A stretch of DNA of 64,000 bases from Candidatus Siliceabacter maunaloa (GTDB lineage Bacteria; Actinomycetota; Thermoleophilia; Solirubrobacterales; Solirubrobacteraceae): NCBI GenBank assembly GCA_024330185.1, contig JANDLV010000017.1:1-64000 (forward strand). Direction: 5' to 3'. A program made the translations under genes and the position numbers. Below are positions 1 through 8,625 of this stretch, piece after piece (within the stretch, counting starts at the first letter, position 1; each line of letters begins with the position of its first letter). The notes under the pieces are model-generated. The model ran no database searches. It was given only the letters and a program-made list of their open reading frames with translations, and was not told the origin of the DNA.

Positions 1-157
1 CCGGGCAGGCCAGGGCTGCGCAGCACAGGCCCCGGGGGCTCCACCGGCCCCGCCCTCCGGCGCCGGCGGGGCCTCTGCTGCCCGGGGATTCGGCGCTGGT
101 GGTGGCGGGGCCGGTGGAGCCCCCGGGGCCTGTGCTGCGCAGCCCTGGCCTGCCCGG
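1..157. repeat. perfect 54-bp inverted repeat at the window edge
   Basis: Bases 1-54 are the exact reverse complement of bases 104-157, with 49 bases between the arms; the inner part pairs imperfectly as well (GGCGCCG near 59 against CGGCGCT near 91). The left arm begins at base 1, so the true repeat may be longer. It lies inside an open reading frame on the minus strand. It could be a real giant hairpin or a fold-back assembly artefact. It is too long and its loop too wide for an ordinary terminator. Confidence 0.9.
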
Positions 158-339
158 CAGCGCTCCTCCTCTGCGCAGTCCTCGCTCTCCGGCGCGCACG
201 GCTCGGTCGACAGCGGCGGCGCCTGCGCGACGGCCGGCGCCACCGCCGGTCCGACGGCGATCGCCAGCCCGGCGACGAGCACCGCGACGGCCAGGAGGGC
301 CGGACGCGCCAGCGCGGTGCTGACGGCGCGCGGGCTCAA
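1..339 (-). CDS. secreted Cys- and Pro/Ala-rich protein, partial
   Basis: An open frame runs off the left edge with no stop, 113 codons visible. The TTG start overlaps the phoD stop (TTGA), which suggests translational coupling. The N-terminus reads as a signal peptide: basic LSPRAVSTALARP, a hydrophobic core LLAVAVLVAGLAIAVG, and a plausible cleavage near AVAQ/APP at about residue 42. A short Cys-rich segment follows, with Cys spaced through EPCAPESEDC and ERCRAGQGC, then Pro/Ala/Gly-rich sequence. The first half looks truly coded; the second half lies in the inverted repeat and may be artefactual. No family is recognised. Confidence 0.5.
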   Translation of the reverse strand, partial: MSPRAVSTALARPALLAVAVLVAGLAIAVGPAVAPAVAQAPPLSTEPCAPESEDCAEEERCRAGQGCAAQAPGAPPAPPPPAPNPRAAEAPPAPEGGAGGAPGACAAQPWPAR

Positions 340-1991
340 TTCGGGAAGCTCCCCAGCGGCGGCCCGAGCACCTCGACGCGTGGCGTGCCACGCGCGACGC
401 GGAAGCGCTGCAGCGTGGAGACCTCGGAGTTGGGCACCCGAGCGTCCTGCACCCCGCGGTACTCCACCAGCAGCTCGTCCTGGCGCGCCTCCAGGATCCC
501 GTACCCCTTGACGTCCTGGTTGGAGTAGACGATGTGCGGGTTGTTGGTCCGGACGCCGCTGTCGAACAGATCGCCGAGGAGCGCGCGATCCTCGGGCGTG
601 CGCGACGCCGAGTCGGCGATCCCCCGGGAGCTGATCGAGCCGCCGACGAACTCGGTGGCCGCCGAGCCCAAGCCGGTGGTGTCGGGCTCGGCGCCCGAGG
701 GCGTGATCTGGCCCGCGAAGAAGATGTGGATGTCGCCGGTGAGCACCGTCACGTCCTGGATCTCCCGGTCGAGCAGGAAGCGCATGAGCTCTTCGCGCTC
801 GGCGGAGTAGCCGTCCCACTGGTCGGGGTTGAGCGCGTTGCCGGCCGGAAAGTCGAGCGACATGAACATGACCTGGTTGGCGACGACCTTCCAGGTGGCC
901 CGCGAGGCGGCCAGGCCGTCCTTCAGCCACTGCTTCTGCTGCGCCCCGAGCATCGTGCGCCCCGGGTCGTCGATGCCCTCCAGGCAGTTGGTGGTGCCGA
1001 ACTGGTCGCCGCAGGGCTGGTCGTCGCGGAACTGGCGGGTGTCGAGCAGGAACAGCTCGGCGTTGCCGCCCAGCGAGAGGCTCCCGTGGATGCGGTCGGG
1101 CACCGACGAGTTGCGGATGCGCGGCATGTGCTCGAAGAACGCCTGGTAGGCGTTGTCCCGGCGCTCGGAGAAGTCGATGTCGCCCACCCTCGGGTTGTCG
1201 TCACCGGCCCTCTCGAAGGAGTAGTTGTCGTCCAGCTCGTGGTCGTCCCAGATGGCCATCAGGGGGTGGGCCGCGCGCATCGCGATCAGGTCGGAGTCGG
1301 TCTGGTACTGGTCGTAGCGCGTGCGGTAGTCGGAGAGGCTGGCCAGCTCGGTGTCCGGGACGTGCGCGCGGCCCAGCGCCTCCTCGTCCGTGGCCTCCTC
1401 GTAGAGGTAGTCGCCCAGGCACACGACGAGGTCGAGATCCTGGGCCGCCATGTCGCGGTGGGCGGTGTAGAAGCCCTGCTCGTAGTCCTGGCAGGAGAAG
1501 AAGCCGATGCGCACCGGCTCGCAGGAGTCGGCGGGGCGCGACGTGCGAAAGCGTCCCACCAGGCTCGGCGTGTCAGCCGTCTCGAAGCGGTAGAAGAACT
1601 CCTCGCCGGGCATCAGCGGGCCGCCCGAGAGGCGGACGTGCACGGTGCCGTTGCGCATCGGCTCGACGAGCGCGTCCCGGGCGATCACCACGTTGGCGAA
1701 ATCGCGGTCGCGCGCCACCTCCAGGCGCACCCGCGATCGGGGCTGCTGCGAGCGCTGCTCGAGGTCGCCCACGAGCGCCCACAGCGTGATTCCCGTGCAC
1801 GTCGCCTGCCCGCACGCGACGCCGTGGGGGAAACCGCCGGTGGCCATCGGCGGTGTCGACATCTGGGCCAGCGCCGACAGGTCGCGCGTGAGCGCGATAG
1901 CGCCGCCGGTCACGGCGACCGTGCTGAGGAAGGCGCGGCGGCTGAGTCTGTTCGTGGCGGGGCGGAGCACGAGGGGCAACGGCGGCCGCAC
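336..1991 (-). CDS. phoD: PhoD-like alkaline phosphatase, Tat-exported
   Basis: Secreted phosphodiesterase/phosphomonoesterase of the PhoD metallophosphatase family, acting outside the membrane on organic phosphate. The 551-residue GTG-start product has a twin-arginine signal (SRRAFL, RR at 18-19) and a likely cleavage after ALA at about 42. An N-terminal fibronectin-like PhoD domain is followed by the catalytic domain: FFSCQDYEQG at about 164, GDYLYEE at 193, WDDHELDDNY at about 248 and TGDIHIFF at about 418. These are the usual metal-binding blocks of the family. A TAGCTT box lies about 26 bases upstream of the start. Phosphate-starvation control is common in the family, but no Pho box was identified here. 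Confidence 0.9.
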   Translation of the reverse strand: MRPPLPLVLRPATNRLSRRAFLSTVAVTGGAIALTRDLSALAQMSTPPMATGGFPHGVACGQATCTGITLWALVGDLEQRSQQPRSRVRLEVARDRDFANVVIARDALVEPMRNGTVHVRLSGGPLMPGEEFFYRFETADTPSLVGRFRTSRPADSCEPVRIGFFSCQDYEQGFYTAHRDMAAQDLDLVVCLGDYLYEEATDEEALGRAHVPDTELASLSDYRTRYDQYQTDSDLIAMRAAHPLMAIWDDHELDDNYSFERAGDDNPRVGDIDFSERRDNAYQAFFEHMPRIRNSSVPDRIHGSLSLGGNAELFLLDTRQFRDDQPCGDQFGTTNCLEGIDDPGRTMLGAQQKQWLKDGLAASRATWKVVANQVMFMSLDFPAGNALNPDQWDGYSAEREELMRFLLDREIQDVTVLTGDIHIFFAGQITPSGAEPDTTGLGSAATEFVGGSISSRGIADSASRTPEDRALLGDLFDSGVRTNNPHIVYSNQDVKGYGILEARQDELLVEYRGVQDARVPNSEVSTLQRFRVARGTPRVEVLGPPLGSFPN

Positions 1992-2150
1992 GACGGAGGC
2001 TTGGCGCGGAGCACGAGAAGCTAGGTGCCGCTCGAGCCGATCGTGTTGCCGTTTCGTGATCGGCCAGCTCCGGAGGTCGGCGGGCTACCGCGGACGCCGC
2101 GCCGGCGCGCGGGGGGGCGGGCGCCCGGACACCCGCGAGCAGAGGCGTCT

Positions 2151-3518
2151 CTAGACCGTCGAGGAGGAGTAGGCGGGCGGCGGGGACAGCGTCTCGAGGC
2201 TCCGCCCTCGGCCCTCGATCCCCCGCACCCACCACACCGCGGCGGCCACGGCCCCGATGAGCCAGAAGGCGGCCAGCAGGGCGAAGCCGGTGAACAGGCC
2301 GAAGGCCGCTGCCGACAGGCCGAGGACCACGTTGCCGATGATCGCCCCGACGCGGCCGACCGCCACGCTGACGCCCACGCCGGTCGCCCGCAGGTGGGTC
2401 GGGAACAGCTCGGTGAACGTCGGGTACGCACCGACCCACGCGGTGGTGGCGCAGAACACGGCGAGCGTCAGCGCGACCAGCGTGAGGCCCGGCGAGCCGG
2501 TGCTCGCGGCCCCGGCCAGGAGCATCACCGCGACCGCCGCCCCGGAGTAGGTGAAGAACGTCGTGGGCTTGCGGCCGAAGCGATCCAGCGCCCAGGCCAC
2601 GGTCAGCCCGCCGGCCAGCGCGCCGACGTTGGCGACCAGGAAGTAGACCGGGATGAGGTTGTCGGCGACGTCGATCACGCCGTCGGTGAGCACGAAGACG
2701 GCGGTGAAGGTGAAGATGCCGTAGTAGGCGGCCGCCTCGGAGAAGTCCAGCGTCATGCCGTAGATCAGCCGGCCGCGATAGTCACTCCACAGCTCCCGGA
2801 GCTGCGGCCCCAGCGACGCCTGCGGCTGGAGCAGGTCCTCGAGGGCGTCGGGCTGGTCCTCGCCGGTGATCTCGCGGATCACCGCCCGCGCCTCCTCGTG
2901 GCGCCCGCGCGCCGCGAGCCAGCGTGGGGACTCCGGGATCACCCTCCGGACGTAGAGGGCGAAGAAGGCGCTCACCGCGCCGAAGAGCAGGGCCAGGCGC
3001 CAGCCGCCGCCGGTCGAGAAGGCGGTGAGGAAGAGGATGCCCGCAGCGCCTGCGGTGATGCCGCCGAGCGCCCAGAAGTTCATCACCAGGGCGTTGGTGC
3101 GTCCGCGGTGACGGGCGGGGACGAACTCGGCGATGGCCGAGGCCACGACCGCGTACTCGCCTCCCACGCCCGCGCCGGTGAGAAAGCGAAACGTCAGCAG
3201 CGACTCGAGATTCCACGACGCCGCGGTGAGCATCGCGAAGAAGGAGTAGAAGAGCAGGGTGACGACGAAGAGCCGCTTGCGCCCCAGACGGTCGGCAAGG
3301 AAGCCGAAGACCAGCGCACCGACGAGGATGCCGGCGAACCACGGGAGGTAGACGAGGATCTTCTCGGTGTCCGAGAGGCCGAACTCGGCCGCGATCGGCG
3401 TGATGACCGAGTTGACGATCTGGACCTCGAAGGAGTCCAGCGCCCAGCCGAAGCCCAGCGCGAGCGCGATGCGCGTGTGGATCGGCCGCCACGCCGACCG
3501 GTCAAGAGCGCCCTCCAT
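2151..3518 (-). CDS. MFS transporter, sugar-porter / metabolite:H+ symporter type
   Basis: Twelve-helix major facilitator of about 455 residues. Motif A is clear (GFLADRLGRKRLF after TM2, residues 66-78), as are the TM4 segment with RFLTGAGVGGEY and the loop PARHRGR. VIPESPRWLAARG after TM6 is the PESPRWL signature of the sugar porter/SV2 branch. Substrate cannot be read from the sequence; relatives carry sugars, aromatic acids or other organic acids. The ATG at 3518 was chosen over the adjacent GTG at 3521. No ribosome-binding site is evident. The gene follows no obvious operon partner. Confidence 0.85.
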   Translation of the reverse strand: MEGALDRSAWRPIHTRIALALGFGWALDSFEVQIVNSVITPIAAEFGLSDTEKILVYLPWFAGILVGALVFGFLADRLGRKRLFVVTLLFYSFFAMLTAASWNLESLLTFRFLTGAGVGGEYAVVASAIAEFVPARHRGRTNALVMNFWALGGITAGAAGILFLTAFSTGGGWRLALLFGAVSAFFALYVRRVIPESPRWLAARGRHEEARAVIREITGEDQPDALEDLLQPQASLGPQLRELWSDYRGRLIYGMTLDFSEAAAYYGIFTFTAVFVLTDGVIDVADNLIPVYFLVANVGALAGGLTVAWALDRFGRKPTTFFTYSGAAVAVMLLAGAASTGSPGLTLVALTLAVFCATTAWVGAYPTFTELFPTHLRATGVGVSVAVGRVGAIIGNVVLGLSAAAFGLFTGFALLAAFWLIGAVAAAVWWVRGIEGRGRSLETLSPPPAYSSSTV

Positions 3519-3562
3519 CACTGCTGCCCGTGCCCATGCCCGCGCGCTGTGAAACCGGGCTT

Positions 3563-3620
3563 CGCGGGGAGAAGGCCTTCCCCTCCGGTCCTCTCAAGCT
3601 CGGATCTCCAGCGACGTTAC
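3563..3620 (-). repeat. copy D of a gene-end hairpin repeat family
   Basis: Read on the minus strand this begins directly behind the TAG stop of the 3621-4052 gene: GTAACGTCGCTGGAGATCC, then GAGCTTGAGAGGACCGG, then a GGGGAAGGCCTTCTCCCC palindrome. It aligns along about 60 bases with copy E (55525-55581) and shares the head GTAACGTCGC and the GGACCGG block with copies A-C (18685-18816). The intergenic space to the MFS start contains nothing else recognisable. Confidence 0.75.
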
Positions 3621-4052
3621 CTAGGCGGCCAGGACCGTCGTGTGCTCCGTCTCGGCCAGGTGCTGGTGGGACGGGCAGTAGCCGTTGTGGGGCAGCGGGG
3701 CGCGCTGACACGGCGTGCCCCGGCGCGTCGTCGCCCGGCACACGAGCGGGTTGCCGTCCAGGTCGAGGTTCTGGGGCGGCTGGCGGCTGAGCTCCTCGTC
3801 GGCCGCCGCCACGTGGGCGGAGATGACCTGCCACACGCGCGCCTGCGCGCTCATGGGGAAGTGCATCCGCACGTCGCTGAACAACGTGCGCGCCGGCTTG
3901 GCGAAGTAGTGACGGTCGTTGGCGAGGCGCTGGACGGTCTGCTCGCACGCGCGCAGCACCTGGGCGTGCGCGGCGCGCGCGTCGTGCCCGCATGCCGCGC
4001 GGATGTCGCGTGCTATCTCGCGGTAGATCGCTCGGCTGAAGTGGTACAACAT
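3621..4052 (-). CDS. hypothetical protein with C-terminal Cys/His zinc motif
   Basis: A 143-residue soluble protein. The start ATG at 4052 was chosen because a good GAGAGGAGAG ribosome-binding site lies about 8 bases upstream; the frame is open further but lacks coding character there. The N-terminal 90 residues look helical and are not recognised. The C-terminal segment (about 106-132) reads CRATTRRGTPCQ, then YCPSHQH, a CxxTxxGxxC...C..H pattern seen in the small DUF5763-like zinc motif. The 5' region 4053-4163 is AT-rich for this genome and probably holds the promoter. Function unknown. Confidence 0.75.
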   Translation of the reverse strand: MLYHFSRAIYREIARDIRAACGHDARAAHAQVLRACEQTVQRLANDRHYFAKPARTLFSDVRMHFPMSAQARVWQVISAHVAAADEELSRQPPQNLDLDGNPLVCRATTRRGTPCQRAPLPHNGYCPSHQHLAETEHTTVLAA

Positions 4053-4163
4053 CGCTTGCCTCTCTCCTCTCACGCTTGAAGTCTCCCGGGCGCGGAGAGT
4101 GTGCCGCTCCCTGATGTATTCACAACGCAACAAAGATTGATTTCGCGTTAAGGGGGTCCGTGT

Positions 4164-5648
4164 TCAATCCCAACGTTCGAGGTGGGGGCCCTGCGCCCCT
4201 TCCACCACGGCGTGATGCAGGTCGAGCGCCGAGTCGGTGTGGGGGAAGTCCTCGCGGCGGTGCGCGCCGCGGCTCTCCCGGCGGGCCAGGGCGCACGCGG
4301 CGACCAGGCGCGCCAGCGGGTGGGGGTCCTGCGCGAGCAGCTCGAGGCCGGCGCGGTCGCGGGCCAGCCCGGCGTGGCGCCACAGCGCCTCGCGCGTGGC
4401 TCGGGCCACGGGGTGCAGCGCCGACAGATCGGTCTGCCGCCCGGGCGAGACGCCCTTCGCGGCCGGCTCGTCGAGCGCCGCGCGGGCGGCGCGTGCGCCG
4501 TAGACGAAGCACTCGCTCAGGGAATTGGAGGCCAGGCGGTTGGCGCCATGCAGGCCCGTGCACGCCGCCTCGCCGACGGCGAGCAGGCCGGGCACGGTGG
4601 AGCGCCCGTTGAGGTCGGTGGCGATGCCGCCCATGACGTAGTGCGCGGCCGGCGCGACCGGTACCGGCTCGCGTGTGGGGTCGAGGCCGAAGTCGCGCAG
4701 GGCCCCGACCACGTTGGGAAACAGCCCCGGGTCGATCGCGCGCATGTCCAGCGCGACGCTCGGCGCGCCCGTGCGACCCAGGACGTCGAAGATCGCACGG
4801 GCGACCTCGTCGCGCGGCGCGAGCTCGTCGACGAAGCGCTCGCCCAGCACCTCGAGCGGGCCCGTGGGCGCGTGCAGGGTGGCGCCCTCGCCGCGGATGG
4901 CCTCGGTGACCAGGAAGCCCTCGCGCCCGCGCACGCCGATGACCGCGGTGGGATGGAACTGGACCATCTCGAGGTCGGCCAGTGCGGCGCCCACCGCGTG
5001 GGCCAGCTGTGGGCCGATGCCCAGCGAGCCGGGCGGGTTGGTGGTGCGTGACCACAGTGCCGCGGCGCCGCCGGTGGACAGCACGGTGGCGTGGGCGGCG
5101 ACGGTGCGCCCGTCCTCCAGGGCGACGCCGGTGACGCGCCCTTCATGGGTGTGCAGCGCGGCGGCGCGCGCTCCCTCCAGGACCGTGACGCGGGGCGCCT
5201 CGACGACGAGAGCCGAGAGGTCGCGCACCAGGCGGCGGCCCGTCGCGCTCCCGCCCGCGTGCACGACGCGGCGCAGGGCGTGGCCGCCCTCGAGGCCCAG
5301 GGCGAGGGTTCCGGGCCGGTCGGCGTCGAAGCGCACGCCCAGGCGCTGGAGGTCGGCGACGATTCCCGGCGCCTCCTGCGTGAGCACGGCCGCGGCCGAT
5401 CGGCGCACGGCGCCCCTGCCGGCACGCTCGGTGTCCTCGAGATGGCGGGCGGGGGAGTCGTCGCCGGCCAGGGCCGCGGCCAGGCCGCCCTGTGCCCAGT
5501 AGGAGGCAGTCTGGGCCAGCGGGGTGGCGGAGACGAGCACGACCCTGGCGCCCTCGCGCGCTGCGATGAGGGCCGCGTAGAGCCCCGCCGCCCCCGCGCC
5601 GATCACTGCGACGTCGGTGCGCAGCGGTACGGGGTCCGCGGTCGCCAT
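4164..5648 (-). CDS. nadB: L-aspartate oxidase
   Basis: FAD-dependent oxidation of L-aspartate to iminoaspartate, first step of de novo NAD synthesis in the cytosol. The 494-residue protein has the Rossmann motif VIGAGAAGLYAAL at 15-27, the covalent-type FAD/fumarate-reductase fold blocks (SYWAQGGLAAAL, STGGAAALW, FHPTAV), and GLHGANRLASNSLSE near 370. Length fits the family. nadA and nadC, often neighbours, are not in the window. The start is only 20 bases from the divergent deacetylase gene, so the two promoters must overlap each other or the coding regions. Confidence 0.93.
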   Translation of the reverse strand: MATADPVPLRTDVAVIGAGAAGLYAALIAAREGARVVLVSATPLAQTASYWAQGGLAAALAGDDSPARHLEDTERAGRGAVRRSAAAVLTQEAPGIVADLQRLGVRFDADRPGTLALGLEGGHALRRVVHAGGSATGRRLVRDLSALVVEAPRVTVLEGARAAALHTHEGRVTGVALEDGRTVAAHATVLSTGGAAALWSRTTNPPGSLGIGPQLAHAVGAALADLEMVQFHPTAVIGVRGREGFLVTEAIRGEGATLHAPTGPLEVLGERFVDELAPRDEVARAIFDVLGRTGAPSVALDMRAIDPGLFPNVVGALRDFGLDPTREPVPVAPAAHYVMGGIATDLNGRSTVPGLLAVGEAACTGLHGANRLASNSLSECFVYGARAARAALDEPAAKGVSPGRQTDLSALHPVARATREALWRHAGLARDRAGLELLAQDPHPLARLVAACALARRESRGAHRREDFPHTDSALDLHHAVVEGAQGPHLERWD

Positions 5649-5656
5649 CGCGCGGG

Positions 5657-5662
5657 TACGGT
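5657..5662 (+). promoter_or_regulatory. leaderless minus-10 box TACGGT of the deacetylase gene
   Basis: TACGGT ends 6 bases before the ATG at 5669, which places transcription start at or near the first codon. It lies at the edge of the divergent nadB start. Confidence 0.45.
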
Positions 5663-5668
5663 ATCCGC

Positions 5669-6697
5669 ATGGTGCCCGGCCTCCTGCTCCGTCACCCCAG
5701 CTCGCTGGAGCACGACACGGGCTCGCACCCCGAACGCGCGGCGCGCATCACCGCGATCGAGTCGGCGCTGGCCCAGCAGGACTGGCTGGGCTGCGAGGTC
5801 GTCGAGTCACCCGCCGCCGACCCGGCGCTCCTTGGGGCCGTCCACTCCGCCGCGCACATCGATCGCGTCGAGGGCCTGGCCCTGCGGGGTGGCGGCATGA
5901 TCGACATGGACACCACGGTCTCGACGGGCTCCTACGCCGCCGCCTGCCACGGCGCGGGCGGGGCGGCGGCGCTGGTCGACGCGCTGCTGGGCGGCGCGGC
6001 GCGCACCGGAGCCTCGTTGCACCGCCCCCCCGGCCACCACGCCGGGGCCGCCCGTGCGATGGGCTTCTGCCTGCTCAACAGCATCGCCGTGGCCGCGCAG
6101 CATGCGCTTGACGCCCACGGGCTGGAGCGCGTGATGATCGTCGACTGGGACGTCCACCACGGCAACGGCACCAACGAGATCTTCTCCGCACGCGACGACG
6201 TGCTCTTCTGCTCGGTGCACGAGTCGCCGCTCTATCCGGGAACGGGGCCGGCGAGTGACGTGGGAGACGGCGCGGGGGAGGGGTTCACCGTGAACCTGCC
6301 CGTCCCCGGCGGCAGTGGCGACGACGCGTGGTGCTCGCTGGTCGAGCACGTCATCGCGCCGGTCGGCCGTGCGTACGCGCCCCAGCTCGTGCTCGTCTCG
6401 GCCGGCTTCGATGCCCACACCGAGGATCCGCTGGCCACCTCCCGCGTGAGCGACGCGGGCTTCGTCACCATGGCGGGCTCCGTGCGGCGGCTGGGGGAGG
6501 AGATCGGTGCACCCGTGGGGATGGTGCTGGAGGGGGGCTACGCGCTGGAGGTGCTGGCCCGCTCGTTCACCGCTGCCCTGAGGGTGCTGGTGGCGCAGGC
6601 GCCGCCCGCGGCGCCCTCCCTGGCCGTCGACCCACTGGCCGAGCGTGCGCTGGAGCGCCTGGCGGCCGGCCCTGGTCCGGCCGCCGCGGCGGTCTGA
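5669..6697 (+). CDS. histone deacetylase-fold (AcuC/HDAC family) amidohydrolase
   Basis: Zinc-dependent deacetylase of the arginase/deacetylase fold, 342 residues. The hallmark blocks are present: HRPPGHHA at 118-125, DWDVHHGNGT at 159-168 (zinc and charge-relay residues), SVHESPLYPGTG, LVSAGFDAH near 245 and EGGYALEVL near 290. Bacterial relatives act on acetylated proteins, polyamines or acetoin-linked substrates; which applies cannot be told. It is divergent from nadB, whose product supports NAD synthesis, but a functional link is only speculation. A TACGGT box sits just before the ATG. Confidence 0.9.
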   Translation: MVPGLLLRHPSSLEHDTGSHPERAARITAIESALAQQDWLGCEVVESPAADPALLGAVHSAAHIDRVEGLALRGGGMIDMDTTVSTGSYAAACHGAGGAAALVDALLGGAARTGASLHRPPGHHAGAARAMGFCLLNSIAVAAQHALDAHGLERVMIVDWDVHHGNGTNEIFSARDDVLFCSVHESPLYPGTGPASDVGDGAGEGFTVNLPVPGGSGDDAWCSLVEHVIAPVGRAYAPQLVLVSAGFDAHTEDPLATSRVSDAGFVTMAGSVRRLGEEIGAPVGMVLEGGYALEVLARSFTAALRVLVAQAPPAAPSLAVDPLAERALERLAAGPGPAAAAV

Positions 6698-6823
6698 GGC
6701 TGGCTCCGCCGCTCCTCGCAGCTCGCCACCACGCCCGGGGCAGCACAGGTGCCGTCACACCTCGCGGTGCCCTCACACCTCGCGGGTACCCGCCAGGGCT
6801 GCCCAGCGGATCGACGATCGTTG

Positions 6824-7147
6824 TCAGGCCTGCTGCTCGCCGACGGCGAGCCACACGATCCCGAACGCGATCAGGCCGATCGGAAGGATCCGCGCGAGCG
6901 TCGCGGGCTCGCTGAACAGCACGATGCCGCCGATGGCTGCCCCGACCGCGCCGATGCCCGTCCACACCGCATAGCCGGTGCCGACAGGCAGGTCGCGCAG
7001 CGCGAGGGCGAGCAGCACCAGGCTCACCAGCCCGGCCACAGCGAAGACCACGGTCGGGCCGAGCCGGGTGAAGCCATCGGATTCCTTGAGGGCCAGCGCC
7101 CACACCGTCTCGAGGAGACCGGCGATGATCAGCAGCACCCAGGCCAT
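6824..7147 (-). CDS. SMR-family exporter, Gdx/SugE guanidinium-like branch
   Basis: Small multidrug-resistance transporter of 107 residues with four membrane helices. ETVWALALKESDGFTRL (12-28) contains the essential Glu and the K..GFTRL element typical of the SugE/Gdx branch, which exports guanidinium; PVGTGYAVWTGIGAVG (about 54-69) is the conserved TM3 block. A strong AAGGAGG lies before the ATG. SMR pumps work as dual-topology dimers; only one gene is present, which fits a homodimer. It is last in an apparent operon behind two zinc-ribbon genes. No guanidine riboswitch was recognised upstream. Confidence 0.85.
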   Translation of the reverse strand: MAWVLLIIAGLLETVWALALKESDGFTRLGPTVVFAVAGLVSLVLLALALRDLPVGTGYAVWTGIGAVGAAIGGIVLFSEPATLARILPIGLIAFGIVWLAVGEQQA

Positions 7148-7162
7148 CGCAGGCCTCCTTCC

Positions 7163-7633
7163 TCAGGGCGTCGGCACCGGGTCGCCCGGGGCGGGCGCGG
7201 CGGGCGGCGCCTCCTGGGCGGGCGGTGCCTCCTGGGCGGGCGGCGTCTCCTGGGCGGGAGGCGCGGGTTGCTGGCCGGGACCGGGGCCGGCGGGAGCGGG
7301 CTGGCCGGGTTGCTGGCCGGGGATGGGCTGCTCGGGCGTGGGCGCGGTGACGGTCGAGGAGGGAGCCGGACCGCCGCCGTCGTCGGTCAGGCGCACGAAG
7401 GCGAAGGCGAAGGCCGCGCCGGCCAGGACGACCATCGCGACGACGACGAGGGCGGGCAGCCGCCAGTTGGGCGCGGGCGCCAGCCGGGTGCGCGCCGGCG
7501 CGCCGCACTCCAGGCACCAGTCCTGGTCGTCGTGCAGGGCGGTGTCGCAGCGGGGGCAGCGCAGCGGCTCGGGCGGGGCGTTGGCGCTCGGGTCGCCCCC
7601 CTCGGGCGGGGCGCTGGCCTGGCCGGTGCTCAC
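7163..7633 (-). CDS. zinc-ribbon membrane protein with Pro/Gln-rich tail
   Basis: 156 residues. A four-cysteine ribbon CPRCDTALHDDQDWCLECG lies at 26-44, one membrane helix (LPALVVVAMVVLAGAAFAFAF) at about 59-79, and then an extracytoplasmic-looking tail rich in Pro, Ala and Gln with three PPAQE units. Start overlaps the stop of the preceding gene by 4 bases (ATGA). Such ribbon-TM-disordered proteins are frequent in Actinobacteria and have no defined function; the ribbon probably faces the cytoplasm. Confidence 0.75.
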   Translation of the reverse strand: MSTGQASAPPEGGDPSANAPPEPLRCPRCDTALHDDQDWCLECGAPARTRLAPAPNWRLPALVVVAMVVLAGAAFAFAFVRLTDDGGGPAPSSTVTAPTPEQPIPGQQPGQPAPAGPGPGQQPAPPAQETPPAQEAPPAQEAPPAAPAPGDPVPTP

Positions 7634-8373
7634 GACGAGCTGCCGGGCCAGCGCTCCGCGGGGCGCTCGTCGCTGGGCGCCTCGGGGCGGTCGCCCTCGG
7701 CGCCCGGCTCGGACTCCGGGACCGACTCGCCCTGCGCGGCGCGCTCGCCCTGTGGGATGCGCGCGCCCTCCGCAGCGTGCTCGCCCTCAGCGCTCTGGGG
7801 GTCCGTCGCCGGCGCGGCCTCGCCGTCCGCCCCCCCGGCCCCCACCGTCCCGATCTCTCCTACCGAGTGCTGCACGCCGCCGTGGCCCGGGCCGCCGACA
7901 GCACGGGGACCGCGCAGGCCGATGCCGCAGGCGGGGCAGAAGCGGTCGTCGGTCGCGTGCAGGGCGTCGCAGCGCGAGCACGAGGCGATGCCCGGCTCGT
8001 GCAGCTCGTGGATGGGCGTGCGCTGGTGCAGGGCGATCTCCAGCGTGCGCAGCTCGCGGTCCACGCCGGCCAGGGCGTCGAGCTTGGCCTGCACCAGGTC
8101 GGGCCGGTCGCGGGCGAAGCGGCGCAGGTCGAAGATCAGGCCGCCGAGGTCGCGGAAGCCCAGCTCCCGGGCGCGGCGCAGATAGCGCAGGCGTCGGCGC
8201 AGGCGGCCGCGGTCGCGAAAGCTGGCGGCCGAGGGCGGCGGCGCCGCCTTCTCTTCTGGCAGGTCGACCGCCAGCTGCGTCGTGGGCTGCTCGAAGGCGT
8301 GGGTCGGCTGCTCGTCGGCCTGCTCGTGAGGGTCGGAGCGCCGGCGGAGGATGCGCTGCATCAGACCGGTCAT
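7630..8373 (-). CDS. zinc-ribbon protein with helical N-terminal domain
   Basis: 247 residues if translation begins at the ATG at 8373. A basic N-terminus MTGLMQRILRRR is followed by an Arg-rich helical region (RDRGRLRRRLRYLRRAR, about 50-66), a helix ending IALHQRTPIHELHEPG, a ribbon CSRCDALHATDDRFCPACG around 130-148, and a disordered Glu/Ala/Gly-rich tail. The open frame extends 96 codons further upstream but with poor coding character; a TACAGT box at 8418-8423 (minus) supports the shorter form. First gene of the ribbon-ribbon-SMR operon. Function unknown. Confidence 0.65.
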   Translation of the reverse strand: MTGLMQRILRRRSDPHEQADEQPTHAFEQPTTQLAVDLPEEKAAPPPSAASFRDRGRLRRRLRYLRRARELGFRDLGGLIFDLRRFARDRPDLVQAKLDALAGVDRELRTLEIALHQRTPIHELHEPGIASCSRCDALHATDDRFCPACGIGLRGPRAVGGPGHGGVQHSVGEIGTVGAGGADGEAAPATDPQSAEGEHAAEGARIPQGERAAQGESVPESEPGAEGDRPEAPSDERPAERWPGSSS

Positions 8374-8625
8374 GGCAAGGCGCGCGCCGGATCGGTGGGG
8401 CCGCGGCGCGGGAGCCAACTGTACCGGGGGGAGGCGCGGCGGTGGGCACGGGTGGGTGGGGACGGCCTTCCACGTGCCGCCGGTGGACGTTGCGCAGGCC
8501 CGACACGAAGTCTGCGCGGGATCGTCACCTACGGGTGCTGATCGGGCACACGGCGCTGCGCAGACTCGGCTGGGCGAAAGCGCGTGGCGCACCGGGCGCC
8601 CGCCGAGTGACCGAGGAGGTCTGAC

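Noticed and set aside
534-2024. Long open frame antisense to the phosphatase gene
   Set aside because: GC-rich third positions create shadow frames; its product is Val/Gly/Arg-rich with no motif, and the opposite strand encodes a clear PhoD protein.
4150-4200. tRNA T-loop-like GTTCAATCCC
   Set aside because: No acceptor, D or anticodon arms can be folded around it; it is at the 3' end of nadB.
6755-6785. Direct repeat TCACACCTCGCGG, 18-base period, between convergent genes
   Set aside because: Two short copies only; no structure or function can be argued.
6824-7165. Guanidine riboswitch before the SMR gene
   Set aside because: The gap to the upstream gene is only 15 bases and is filled by the ribosome-binding site.
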